Below, piece after piece: positions 11,733 through 24,400 of a stretch of 64,000 nt of DNA. The translations under genes were made by a program, and so were the position numbers. How positions within the stretch are numbered: position 1 is the stretch's first letter; each line of letters starts with the position of its first letter. The DNA is taken from the NCBI GenBank assembly GCA_013397455.1, contig VYZB01000118.1:379755-443754 (forward strand), in the 5' to 3' direction. Source of the stretch: Crotophaga sulcirostris (lineage: Eukaryota > Chordata > Aves > Cuculiformes > Crotophagidae). The notes under the pieces are model-generated. The model had not been told where the DNA came from, ran no database searches, and saw nothing but the letters and a program-made list of their open reading frames with translations.

Positions 11733-13745
11733 ATGATCAGAGTTCAGAGTGCAGCAAAGCCTATAGCTCCCATGATGCAAGGGCTGGAAAAGACCTGCCA
11801 AGGGGAGCACTGTAGTGCATCAGCATTGCTCCATACACATCACTCATGTCTGGGCAACCCATGGTGCTTGGAACCTCAGCCTCAGCTCCACACTGCTGTT
11901 AGGGTCAGGGTCTGGAGAGCCACAAAGCCTTGAGTTTCAGTGACACTGGGGTTGGAAAAGACATGCCAAGGGGAACAGGGCCCTGCACTAACATTACCAC
12001 CTTGCATCATTCGAATCTGGGCCAACCATGGTGCTTGGCATCTCAGCCTCACCCTCAAAGTCTCATTATTGTTAGGGTTAGAGTTAGGGTTAAGGGAACC
12101 ACAGAGCCTTGAGCTCCAAGGACACAGGGTCCAGAAAGGAAATGTCGTGGGGAGCAGAGCACTGCATCAACATTACTTTCTCCACACCATTCTAATGCTA
12201 GCAATCCATGGTCCTTGGCATCTGTGTCTTAGCCCAATTAGGATTAAGGTTTGGGTTAGGGTTCAGAGATCTAGAAAGCTTAGAGCTCTAGGTACATGGA
12301 TCTGTAAAAATATGCCAAGGGAAGCACAGAATTGTACAATCATTGCTCCCTCCACATCATTCTAATGCGGGCCTCCCATGGTGCTTTGAACCTTGCCTAA
12401 GCCCCAAAGTCCCATTAGGGTTAGGGTTCAGAGATCCACAAATCTTCAAGCTCTAGGGACACTGGAGCTGGAAAAGGAATGACAAGGAGAGCATGGCACT
12501 GTACCAGCACTGCTCCCTCCAAATCATTCATATCTCAGCCACCCATGACGCTTGGCACTTCATACGCATCCCTAAAGTCCAATTACAGTTACAGTTAGGA
12601 TTTAAAGATCCACAAGGGCCAGAGGCTCAGGGAAACTGGGGCTGGGAAGGGCATGCCAAGGAGAGCGTGGTCCTGCACCAGAATTGCTCCTTCCATGCCA
12701 TTTTAATCTGGGCTACACATGGTGCTTGGAATGTCAACCTCAGCCCCACACTGCCATTAGGGTTAGAGTTTGGAGAACCTAAAAGCCTTGTGCTCCAGGG
12801 TCACTGAGGCTGGGAAAGGCATGCCAAAGGGAACACGGCACTGCACCAACCCTAGTCCCTCAACACAATTCTCATCTTCACAATCCCTGGTGCTTAGCAT
12901 CCGAGTGTCAGTCCCAAAGTCCAATTAGGATTAGTGTTAGGTTTAGCATTAGGAAAGCCACAGCCTAGAGCTCAGAGGACATTGGGACTGGAAAAAACAT
13001 GTCAAAGGGAGCACAACTCTGCACTAACATTGCTTGATTTATATCATTCACATCTGGACTGGTGCTTGACGTCGCAGCCTCAGCCCTAAAATCCCATTAG
13101 GGTTAGGGTTACGGTTCGGAGATCCACAAATCCTAGAAATCCAGGCACTCTGGGGCTGGAAAAGACATGCCTGGAAGAGCACAGCACTGAACCAGCATTG
13201 CACCCTAATCCTGGCCACCCATGTTAGCACCTCAGCCTTAAGATGTCATTAAGGTTAGGGCTACCGTTCACAGAGCCACAAACCCCACACTTCCAGGGAC
13301 AACATGCCAAGGGGAGCACAGCACTGTACCAACATTTCTCCAACCAAATCTTTTGAAATCTGTGTCACCCATGGTGCTGGGCACTTTAGCCTCTGCCCCA
13401 AATTCACTTCAGAGTTAGGGTTGGTTCTAGAGATTTACAAAGCCTAAAATTCTAGTGACACTGGGGCTGGAAATATCTTGCCAAGGGGTATATGGCACTG
13501 CACTAACATTGCTACTTTGAAATTTTTGTGAATCTAGGGCACCCAAACTGCTGAGGACCTCAGTCTTAGCCCCAAGCTACTGTTAGATTTAGGACTCCAG
13601 AAGTCAAAAAACTTAGAGCTCAAAGGGCAATAAGACTGGAAAACATATTGCAGGGGTTGCACAGCTTGGCCCTAACATTTCTTCATCCACAGTATTCAAA
13701 TCTCGGTCACCCATGGTTCAGGCAACACCAGCCTTAGCTCACCTC
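11733..13745. repeat. Tandem array, twelve ~170-bp units, each with telomere-like motif
   Basis: A block 'gctggaaaagacatgccaag' or a close variant recurs with its TGCCA core at 11796, 11964, 12143, 12313, 12480, 12654, 12822, 13000, 13168, 13305, 13479 and 13649. Spacing is therefore 168, 179, 170, 167, 174, 168, 178, 168, 137, 174 and 170 bp. Each unit reads in the same order: the block above, 'gagcacagcactgcacca', 'cattgctccctccacatcat', 'cacccatggtgcttggca', 'cctcagcctcagcccca', then a telomere-like tract (TTAGGG, GTTAGGGTTAGGGTT or decayed forms), then 'agccacaaagcct'. Clear TTAGGG hexamers occur near 11900, 12070, 12090, 12258, 12416, 12757, 13098, 13255 and 13416. Units differ from each other considerably by eye, so the array is not a recent amplification. 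I do not recognise it as a named satellite. Confidence 0.93.
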
Positions 13746-16700
13746 CTCCCTTGCGGGTATTGTTCTGAGTCTACCAAGAAAATCTTTAAGTATAATAGAA
13801 GAGGTACAGAAATCAAATAGCACATGTGGTTGTTCTTTTGGTTTATTTTTTTTTGCTTCCTTTAAACAAGAGTAAGTATATTTATTAGTCAGAGGGAATT
13901 ATCTTTATTTCCCCCTAATTTCTAGAATCCAGTATAAGTTGGTGCTTCTAACTCTTACCCTTTGTTGTACTTTCATGTTCTGTTTTTTTCTTCTGTGCCT
14001 GTATAGCCATTATTTCAAATCTGTGGCAATATCTACATGCGTTATCAGATGAACTCTTTAGTAATACTGTAAATCTTGGTCTTTTAAGGAATTATATCTA
14101 TTTTACCAAGGTTGCATTCCATTCCATTATCTGTGGTTCAGAGAAATGGATCCTGACATGCTATGAGGAATAGCACAGTTGTATCACATTTGGGCAGCCT
14201 TATACTGTTCTTCCCTTTCCATGATGTCAAGAAATTTTAACTTGTCCATCTAATTTTACTATCTCAGTCTACATCAGTGCCTTAGTTCTATCCTTATACC
14301 TCTTCGTTTTCCCTTATGATAGCCAGTGGCTTTTGCTTACTACAGGTGAGTACATAACACAAGAACAATAGCAAGTGCATTGGTATTACACTTACCCCTT
14401 ATCTTTATCTAACTCCAACTCTGTATTCAGGTTTAGACTTACACAGATATATAAGACATATTGTATAATATTTTCTGTGGACAGACACACATTGCAGTGG
14501 TGATGTCAATTTAGTCCTTAGGAAATAAATCAATGAATAAACTGAGGAGAACATTTTCACCAAGGATGGAGTAAACTTCGTTGTAAAATCAATAGTTATT
14601 ACTACCATCCAAGGTTAGTTTTTATTTGAAATTATTTTTGCATTGCTGTTCCTCTGTCCGAGTTGTTTCTCCCTCAAGTTCCTGCTATCTAGATCAAGTT
14701 TTGATTCCTTAGGTCCAGAAGTTACAATAAAAATTATTTTACAAAGAAAGAGTGGAACTAGGTCATAATTTTAACCAGTCTGATTCTTAACAAACTAAAT
14801 GTTCTTCATACACAATCATGCCTTTTTTACGTCAAACTCTAAATGAAAATTGCAGGGTTTTGACATGTCTGTGAAATCACTTGTTCACTTACAAGTGCCA
14901 AATTCTGTCCTGGAGGAGGGAATTTTAAAGTAATGGAAAGACTAAAGTTGGGAAAATGCACTTGAAGAGTGCCAGCTATAGAAAATACCCCTGAAACCTA
15001 GGTTAATTTATAAATCAAATGCTGCTATTACCTACATTATTACTGCTGTCCAGATAATAAAATTTCAGTTTGTTCTCCAGACTCTCTATTGACCAGGGAA
15101 TACTCTGTCTTTGGTGAGTTACCTGTTGTTTGAGAAAGCTATTAACTTTCAGCTCCTGTTCATGCTTTCAGGTTCTTGTACAGAGCTAGAAGTTATCTTG
15201 TAGTATTTGGTGTTTTCCAGAGGAGTACTTCATTTACATTTCGGGGTTTTTTTATCATTCCTTCTAATCAATTGTGTAGGTATAAAATCGGCAACAAATT
15301 TGAAGAAGTTGAAGTAGAAAGGCAGAACTAGGACAAAAAGAAAATATCTTGAAACATGTTTCAAAAAACCTTAGTGTCTGAATGTAGTAAAATGTATTTA
15401 TTTTATAGTGTATGTTATGCAGCTTGTAATGATGTTTTTTAAAAAATGTGACTTTTTAAAGTCAAGTTATACATGAACCAAATGAATCTCATAGTTGAGG
15501 GAGAATGAGACAAAATAGTCATAGGAAATTTCAGACTGTGGGACCATTCACTGTTTCTTTCTGAGATAAATAAAAAGTTAATTTATATCCAATACTGTTT
15601 TAGAGAGTTTAAAAGCTAGGGGCAATAAACAGAGAGTCAATTATATTATCTTTCAAAAAAGCAAGAAAATTAACTGCAAGTTCACTGTCAGAGGCTGAGC
15701 TATCTTATCTTTCTCTGTGTGGTGCTACTTATACACAGATCTATAGAATCCCTAGGTACTCATTTTCCTTCTCTACTATTTCTTTCCTCTTTTTTATGTT
15801 TTCTTTTATCAGACTTAGCACCTTTTCCATCAGTGTACACACAGATGCTGATTTGGGCTACATTGTAACCATCAGCAAATGGCTCTTTATTCCACACATT
15901 TTGGAATATCCTTCATGCTGTGTTGACTTCCTTATTACCAAAGACTTGGCATACTCATGTTAAGTATGGAGGAGAATATGGTAACCAGTATCACTGACAG
16001 TAATGGTTGATGAATAAATGGAATGCGTTCAATTTAAATGGGCAGTACATGACAGACCTCTATTTGGAAATGGTTTTCACTGTTGACAGAACCTAAAAAA
16101 CTAGATTTAGATCCATATTTCTTAATATTTACTTTTAGTAAAAAGTTAATCCCACCCTCCATGTAACATGCATAAAAATTACTGCAACTCCTTTCAAAAA
16201 TAACAGAATTTCCTGTTGCATAAGCAGATTTTCAAATACTGTTTAGTAGGTTAGAAACATGTAAGAGTAGCATAGTAGGGTGCCTCTAGCTACTTTCTAA
16301 TTGTGCTAATACTGTTCTCTTTCTGGTTTGTGATACTTTATTATGAAGCATTACAGCATTTGTTAGGATCTTGATGCATATAGGACTTGATGCATACACA
16401 GATATTCTTACCCAGTTAAGTAACAGTTATATTACTGATGGGATCAAGAGGAGGTTAAAAGATGTGCTCTCCTTTGGCTACTTTAATAAACCTAGCAATT
16501 ATATTCATGTTACAGGTCTTGCCATAACACCCTCTCTGTGCAAACATTTCAAAACCATCACACTCAGAATATAAATCTAATTAAAAGCTAGATACCAAGA
16601 TTATTAATAGTCGGATTACAGATATACTCAGGTATTCATTTGTAGAAGCCACTGCAAATTGATATAAAAAATAGAAATGGATAAAGAAGGATTGTTAACT

Positions 16701-17359
16701 AGCAGAAACAGCTTCAATTACTGCTTTTTTAGTGTTCACAAGTGTTGTAGATGTAAACTTTTATGAACTGAAATATGGATTTTTTCTTGGGCAAACCTTC
16801 ATCTTCTACTCATTATTTCCTGCAAAACTGTTTCCGGCTATGAGAGAAGTGACGGAACCACGATGCAAAACAATCAAGTGGTCCAAATTTCTTTTGCTTA
16901 CATGAGAATGAGATGCGAGGCTCCCAGGAAGAGTGAGCATAAGGGAACCCCAGGACAGCTGTGCAGTTCAAAAAACAGGTACTAAGTACATTCCTGTGTC
17001 TCCAGCTTTAGGTGGTTACTTAATCTTTTACATTCAACATTTAGACGCCTAAATACCACTGACATCAGTTTTAGGTGTCAAGTACATGTCAGCATTTCAG
17101 GTCGGATGTTGGAAGTTTTCCAGACACTACTATATTCACTATAAATCCTACTGGTGACTGTTAAAGTCTCTTTTCCATAATGTTGGCATTTCATTTTCTT
17201 CTGTGCATTTCTATGAGTACTGACTGAACCATCCAAATGGGGATTGAAGTGAGTATCAAGTTACATGATCAAGACGACTGTATAATATTTAGTATATTTA
17301 ATACTACATTTACTTGAAGATGTAGAGGTTAACAGTAAGGTTGAACCAATTCTCCACAA
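13746..17359. other. Gene-free AT-rich interval
   Basis: No gene, RNA or repeat was recognised. The two frames over 60 codons (14405-14608 minus, 16371-16574 plus) show no domain and no splice context. Confidence 0.6.
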
Positions 17360-17925
17360 GACAGACTCATTAAGAAAGTTTACTGATGATACAAAACTGA
17401 GAGGAGCGGTCGATACACCAGACAGTTGTGCTGCCATTCAGTGAGACCTGGGCAGGATAAAGAGTTGGGCACAGATTAATCTAATGAAGTTCAACAAAGG
17501 TAAGTGTGGCGCTCTGCACCTAGGGGGGAAGAAACCCAAGCACCAGTAGAGGTTAGGAGTCTGTTTAGTCTGGAGAAGAGAAGACCAAGAGGGAGTCTTA
17601 TCAATGCTTATAGATATCTAAAGGCTGGATGTCAAAAGGATGGGGTCAAACACTTCTCAGTGGTGCCCAGTGACAGAACAAGGGACAACTGGAACACAGA
17701 AGTTCCACCTCAACATGAGGAAAAACTTTTTTACTGTGAGCGTGACAGAGTGATGGAACAGGCTGCCCAGGGAAGTTGTGGAATCCCTTTCTCTGTAGAT
17801 ATTAAAAGCCTGCATGGATGTGTTCCTGTGCAATCTGCTGTAAGTGAGCCTGCTTTAGCAGAGAGGCTGCACTAAATGATCTCCAGAAGTCCCTTCCAAC
17901 CCCTAATATCATGTGATTCTGTGCT
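17360..17925 (+). mobile_element. CR1 LINE 3' fragment with internal deletion
   Basis: The fragment opens in the RT palm. Motif C reads 'KFTDDTKL' at 17376-17399, keeping both aspartates, followed by 'RGAVDTPDSCAAIQ' and, after a stop, 'DLGRI' and '[17 protein letters not shown]'. At about 17547 the frame jumps from 'KPKHQ' into the far C-terminal region ('[20 protein letters not shown]'). Roughly 330 bp of the usual connecting region are absent. The C-terminal part continues to 'EPALAERLH', then the 3' end 'gatctccagaagtcccttcc' and 'gtgattctgtg'. The jump is an internal deletion or a junction of two copies. Confidence 0.9.
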
Positions 17926-19739
17926 TTTGCGATTACCTTTAGTGGTTATTAGTTTCTATATCAAGTTTCAACACTTTTCATTGCTAAAAGCAGTAGGAGC
18001 ATTTTACGGGAAAAGTGAGCAGCGCCACTGTGACACCTTTTTGGATTGCATAACTTTTAGGACAATAAAATGCCAAATATTTATAATATTAGATAAGACA
18101 TTAAGACAAATGTCATAGCAAAAATTTTGAAATTAATAAATACTCTGAAATTAAAAGTCACAAAGTTTTGTCAAAGAAGATCAGCTGGAACATTCTGACT
18201 CTGTTGAAATTACTTCAGCATTCTTTAAAGAAATGTTATTGAAACCTAGCTGCTCAATTTTAATGAGCTGTCTTTCCTCAATGAAAACAATATTAGAACG
18301 CTTTATAAGATTTCATCTTTGGGTTTTTTTCCATGTCTCTGATGCAAATGTGCATTTGACATTCACAACTCAAAATAGGAGAGGTAAAAGTGTTTCATAT
18401 TGGCCCAGCTTTGCTTCCGTGGAAGGAAAGGAGGTGGGGAGAGTAAGTTACCAGATGTTTCACAAGCTGCGTACAGGACTACTGCATCAAGAGGCTTGTA
18501 TCAAGTGGTATCATAGCAAAGCAATGGTGAATTTACTCCTACTTCAGACAATATCCTATTACAGTAAATTATATATTATTTTTTCTCAACTCCAAAATGT
18601 AAGGCAGAGAACAACAAGGACACCTAGGATAAGACCCTGCTTGTCACACTATTGTCTGTATAAATTACACACAGGACAGATTTTCAAATTTATCTTGCCT
18701 TTTTAAGAACAAAATCACAAAAATATTTTGCACCTAGCACTGAATTAAATTCTTTGTACTTTCCTGTGACACTGATGAAGGAATTGTGTGCTATGTTTTC
18801 ATGACAAACACATCATCAGTGTACATACATTTAAGCTGATTATTTCATTCAGCACAAGGGGCATTAGGGTTAGAATGATACAAAAGCACAAATCACACTT
18901 GATGTTTCCCAAATACCAAGCTTTGTGTGATCTAATCAAGATTTCATCAAATGTTTTATTAAACTCAGTCACACGAGTCTTGCTGAAGCCAGATGATCTC
19001 TTATTATCAACTGGCAGTAAATTACATTCATTTTTGTACTGAATTTCAATGAGACCCTTCCTAAAACACTTGGAAACTAGAAGGGGGTCAACTTATGAAA
19101 ATATAAAATTGCTGTTGCGTTGTTTTCCTAGAAATGAAATGGTGAGCAGAGGAAATTTAGGTTACAAATGTTTCTGAACACAAAAAAGTGGAGATTATGA
19201 TGCTAGGAATATATGGTATGATCATTAATATCCAAAAGGAATTCACGTTGATTTACCAGTTACTTTTCATTTGTATTACAAGTAGTATCCTTTTAATTAC
19301 AAAATAAATAATAAGAAAAGATTCCTGACAGGTGAATTAAATTGCATTCTGGTAAACAGCATAAAACCTACTGCACGTTTCCTCCATATTGAAGTTACAT
19401 TTTACATCTTTTATATGTAAAGTCAACAAAGGAAAGACCTTAATATACATATTAAAAACCATGAAAAAACTCTCATTCGGAACGTGAGAAAGCAAATGCT
19501 GAAAAAAGGTGTTTCTGCGGTAGGTCTTTCTGAAACAGACCTTCTGTTAAAAGTAGCATGTGCTGCTGCTGAGTATCAGGGGTAGGAAGAGATTCGACTT
19601 GACCAGCCACTGAACACCTAATTCTACACCCGAAGCATGCTGAGTGGAGGAATGTTTCTGTTAACCTGAAGACAAAATCAACATTTCTTATCAAGAGAGA
19701 AAGAGTATTTCTAAACTCTGTAATGTGTCCAGCCAATTA
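17926..19739. other. Gene-free interval with the longest open frame in the window
   Basis: Unique AT-rich DNA. A 157-codon open frame (18233-18706, plus) and shorter ones (17876-18118, 18788-19042) have no domain I recognise. A single TTAGGG at 18868 stands alone and is treated as chance. Confidence 0.55.
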
Positions 19740-20340
19740 TGTCATTTTGGCATACTACACTGGGCACACCTGGCAGGGTGGGAATAGCACAAGGCTGCTG
19801 TGTGCTATGTATGGGGAAGACCATGAACCACCCTGGACTGGTATCAGGAGAAGGAGGGCAGGAGTCGTGAGGAGACACCAAGGAGATGCTTTTGGGGAAG
19901 ACTTGTGGGGGAGAAGCATTTGGAGGCGCACAGCAGGAGACATGCTCTTGGGAGGAAGCACTTGATGCCAGAGAGGGACACCTCAATGGACAGTGGCCCA
20001 CAGGAGATCCATGCTGGAGTAAAGACTCCCCTGAGTGTCTGTAGCCCATCGAAGACCCATGCTGGAACATGTACACTAAGAAAAAAAGACAAGGGGAGGT
20101 TATCCACTAAAGAGTAAGGAGCAGCAGAAAGAAACAGTTACGCACATGAATCTAGCCTCCTGCACTGCCCATTACTCAGCTGAAGGAATTGGGACTGGCT
20201 GAGTTTAACCCACAGTGAAAAGACAGCAGCTGATACGAGAAAGGAGGCAGGATGGGTGCTCTGCCTAGGTTAAGCCTCGGAAAGGGGGAAAAATGTGTTA
20301 ATTTGTTTATGTTTTCTTTTTTCCTCAATTACAGATTAAT
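19740..20340 (+). mobile_element. Probable ERV LTR-derived GC-rich fragment
   Basis: This stretch is richer in G than its surroundings. It contains repeated variants of 'cccatgctggag' ('gatccatgctggagtaaag' near 20007, 'gacccatgctggaacatg' near 20054) alternating with 'tgtagcccatcgaag'. It continues with 'gagtaaggagcagcagaaag', 'attgggactggctgagtt' and a T-rich stretch. That order resembles an avian ERV LTR I recall, in which 'gtagcccgtggaaggac' and 'cacgctggagcag' blocks repeat before a purine-rich block. The class and both edges are uncertain. No viral coding sequence was found. Confidence 0.5.
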
Positions 20341-20564
20341 GATTAGAAGTTTGTATTAATTGCCTATGTATTAAACTAAGTATAAGTTCCCTAAGACAAG
20401 ACTTTTTCAGCAATATACACATAATTTATTATATTTTTATGGGAGTTTTGCTGTCATTCAAATGAAGAGATTCATCAAAAGGAGGGAATAAAACAGCATC
20501 ATGAGCTCTGATAACCACAGTAAATGTTCAGGTATGCTTGCTCTTCATTATTTTGGTTTACATT

Positions 20565-21400
20565 ATGTTGCACACACAGTGGACATCACTAGGGCAGAGT
20601 AGAGTGGGAGGATAACTTTTCTTGACCTGCTGGCCACACTCTTCTTAATGCACCCGAGGATACAATTGGCCTTTTGAGCCGCAAGGGCACTTTGCTGGCT
20701 CATGGATAGCTTGCTGTCCACAAGTACTCCCAGGTCCTTCTCTGCAGTGCTGATTCCCAGCAAGTAAATCCCTTACCTGTGTTGGTGCATGAGTTTCTTC
20801 CTCCTAGGTGCAGAACCCTACACTTGCCGTTGTTGAAATTCATTAGATTAATCTATGCCAAACCCTGTAGCTTGCCCAGATCTCGCTGAATGGCAGCATA
20901 ACCTTCTGGTGTATCAGTCACTCCTCCCAGTTTTGTATCATCAGCAAACTTGCTAAGGATACACTCTGTCCCCTCATCCAGGTCATTGATTAATATGTTG
21001 AACAAGACTGGGCCCGGTACCAACCCCTGGGGAACACTGCTAACTGCAGGCCTCCAACTAGAATCTGCACCACTGATCACAACCCTCTGAGATCTGCTAT
21101 TCAATCAGTTTTCAATCTACCTCACAGTGTACCCACTCAACTCACACTTCCTCAGCTTACCCATAAGGATTTTATGGAGGACAGTGTTGAAAGCCTTGCT
21201 GAAGTCAAGCCAGACTGTACTTATTGCTCATGCCTCATCTACCCAGCCAGTTATGCCATCAGAAAAGTCTATCAGATTGATCAGGCATGATTTCCACTTG
21301 GTGAATCCATGTTGACCACCCCTTTCTCTTAAAAAGTCCCTCTAAGTTCTAAAAGGCACAATAAGGCCTTCTCAAGTCTTCTCTACTCCAGGCTGAAGCA
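20565..21400 (-). mobile_element. CR1 LINE, RT palm/thumb region, reverse strand
   Basis: On the minus strand, 21345 to 20565 translates into CR1 ORF2. The end of the fingers is seen as 'FHQVE'-like and 'KAFNTVLHKIL' forms around 21190. The '[20 protein letters not shown]' block follows at about 21050-20985. An intact catalytic box '[10 protein letters not shown]' lies at about 20955-20925. Then come '[15 protein letters not shown]' and the post-RT '[17 protein letters not shown]', '[20 protein letters not shown]'. It stops before the C-terminal end and 3' tail. A short stretch at 21346-21400 matches the CR1 C-terminal region, out of order, so a second scrap or a rearrangement abuts it. Scattered stops make it inactive. 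Confidence 0.9.
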
Positions 21401-24400
21401 AGACTAGCGAGCAATAGACTCATTTGAAAGATATTTTCTTGTGTTTTCTGTTGTTGTTAAATTGTTTAGATGTTACTAACAGAAAAAATACTCTCAACAT
21501 ATTTTCTTTTTTATTTTCTTCATAGACTAAATGTTGAAGTCAATAGGTAAAGTGTTAAATCAGTAAGTATAAGTTAATCATTCTTCCCTGATGCCAGGAA
21601 TACCCTTAGATAAAGGTAGAAATCTTGACTGCAATCTTGTAGTGAATGGGTAGTCTTTCAATGATGATTCTACTGATGTGAAAAAAAGAGGTACTTCTCT
21701 GCGGATAGATACTTCCCAGGTAGTTCAATGTACTGGTAGCCCTTCCACAGAGATAAATAGAGTGAGAAGTAGGTAGCAAAACTGGAAATAAAGGAAAGCA
21801 ATGTATCTGATATTGAAACCAATGGTGCAGAGGCTTGTACCATAGCCATCTCTGGGTACAAATCTTTTGGAAGGAGGTTAAATAAGAAACTCGCTCTCCA
21901 TAAGGAATCAGAATACTATGCTTGGTGATAGCCAAATTCAGTTTGTTTCATCATTAGAGGAAAAGGTTTACAGAGTAACTCTTACATCAATGTTGAGGCT
22001 TACATGCTACTCAACACAAGTCCTGTATTAAGAGGGTTCCTTTCTTTTCTTTTTTAGCTGCAAGTCTGAGCAAAAGGTAACAAAAACACATGCCTTCTGG
22101 CTGCAGGTTTCAGATGACGCCTGCTATTTCTCACTACATGAAATAGAGTGAGTTCTGCTTGCCTGACAATATGAGGGTCCATATCATATATATCATATGT
22201 ATTTCTGAATTCCACACTTTCAACTTGAATTTGTAAAGCATGTTATTGCTTCACAAAATACAAAGTAGATACTTTTTTCAATGGACAGCTATATAAGTAT
22301 ATATGTAGCTATATGAATTATCTAATCCAATAAATTCCTTCTATTCAGCCCAACCCAGGCCTAATGATAACATTAAGTTTGAAAACAAGGTTGAAGAATT
22401 AAACACTATTTGTGTTAGCTTCTTTCAGCTACTTGCATAAATATTTAAAAGACTCAACCCTTACATTTAATATTTTAAGTCTTCTTATTAGCTTTAGCAG
22501 AGAGAAAATCAGATTCAGGACAGAATTTAACAAGAAATGTTTCTGTAACAATTTCCTAGAACTAAGATTTTATCAAAAAAGTTGGTTCTAGAGCTGCCAT
22601 TTCTGAAGAGAAGCTTCATTTATGTGAAGTGTGGGAACAATCTGAAGTGATTCTGATATGATCTGAAGTGCTGCAGATGCTGTATGTGCTTCAGTAAATA
22701 ACATGCAAACAACACTGATTAAGATCATTTCAGTCATTCCAATTCTTTTTCAATGTTGATTTCAATATGTTATAATCCCTTTTGTAATTTATATAGCCTT
22801 GCCATGATGATGATAGTTCCAATCATCCTCTTTTTTTGAGGTCAGACAAAACTTGTCAAGAAAATATGTCATTTTTTTAGGTGCCATGAACAAAAAAAAT
22901 CTACTTTGAAAGGGTCACTTTGAGATATAAATCTGTGAGTTGTATGAGATGACTGATTTATTTTATTTTATTTAATGGAATCACATCTGTAGAAACAGCA
23001 AATTAAGTCACGATGAGGCCAAGCACCCTGAGGAGTCAGAGAGAATGATGGTTATTAGGCAAGGAGCAGTTAGGAAGCAATCATGCTGCTCTGTCTTTCC
23101 GTCCATATGAAGCATTTCAAACTGGCTCTGGAGCAATCGCCTCATCACAGTGACTGAAGTAACCATGAGCACACTGCAGCAACTTCTGTTTAAACATTAA
23201 GATCAGATTCACAACTGAATCCTTTCAGGGCAGATTAGCACGCTGAAATGCAGTCATAAATTTACATCTTTTCTTCTTGTACTGCTCTTGGACATTCACA
23301 GACAAAATAGATTTCACTTCTAAATCAAACAAAACTTTCTGAGAATAAAACTATTGTATGTCTTATATGTATGTCTGATCCTGATACCATTGATATCAGC
23401 AGGAGTTTGGCAAGTTAATTTCAGTGGGAAGATTAACTTGATTAAGCAATGGACATTAATAAAACCGGACTGTTATTAGTGTAGTTTAGAATTAGGTAAG
23501 TAATCTGTTTCAGTGATAAATCCTGAGGAAACCTAAGTGCTTCAGTGAGTGCTCAGTAATTTCAACTCCTGTATTTGTTAAAGGACAAGGAGATTGTTTT
23601 TGTCTTTGTTTAGAAAGAGCAGAAGATTACAGAAATAATTCTGCTGTTTCAAAAGAAATAACTAGATAAAGAGATACCCTACTTCCACATTAAATTCAAT
23701 AGGAATTTGTTCCAGGAGTAGATGTACATGCAGAGAAAATAAAAGATAAAGTGAAAACACAGTATTTTATTAGGAGGAAAGATCTAAAAAGAAAATAGCA
23801 TCCTTTCATTTAGACATAAATATATTTATTTCTAATAGATGAAGGAAATTCTGGGTGCGAAGACAATTCTTTATACATAAAGGCATTCTTGGGATTTTTT
23901 TAATTGTAGGTAAGGTCTTGAACCTAATATATGAGTCTACCCACTTCAGGCAGCCAAGCTTACAATTTTACTTTCAAATATGATCCAAATGAAAAGATCA
24001 TAAACTAATTCCAGGATAAGTTCATGCTGCCCGACATACACTTGTTGGCTACCTAATCTTCTTCCAGCAGAAACAAACAATTTGTAACTCAGGTCTACTT
24101 GGATACGGAAAAGGAATACTGGTATGGAAAGAATTGTGTTGTCAAAGCTTCACAGTGCAGTTAAGCTGTACCAGGAAATCTGGCTGAGAAATTCCTAGAA
24201 AAAGAACCAGTTATAGGAAAAAATTGCCTTTAGTGGCGTAATTTAAATTTGCAAAACAAGTAGCAGAGTTTATTATTAATTTTTTTCATGTGTTTCAGTT
24301 ATATTTACTGAAAAGTGGTGCTAGCCTTGATATTTTGTAGTATTTGTTTATTTAATAATTTCAGCCTCATGAAAGTTCATCTTACAACATGTATTTTGTT

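Noticed and set aside
11733..12807. Open frames of 60-141 codons with recurring peptides through the tandem array
   Set aside because: They arise because the repeat unit is poor in stops in some frames. The recurring peptides change frame between units as spacing is not a multiple of three, so a real repeat protein is unlikely.
18866..18873. Single TTAGGG-like site near 18868
   Set aside because: One isolated hexamer with no array unit around it; expected by chance.
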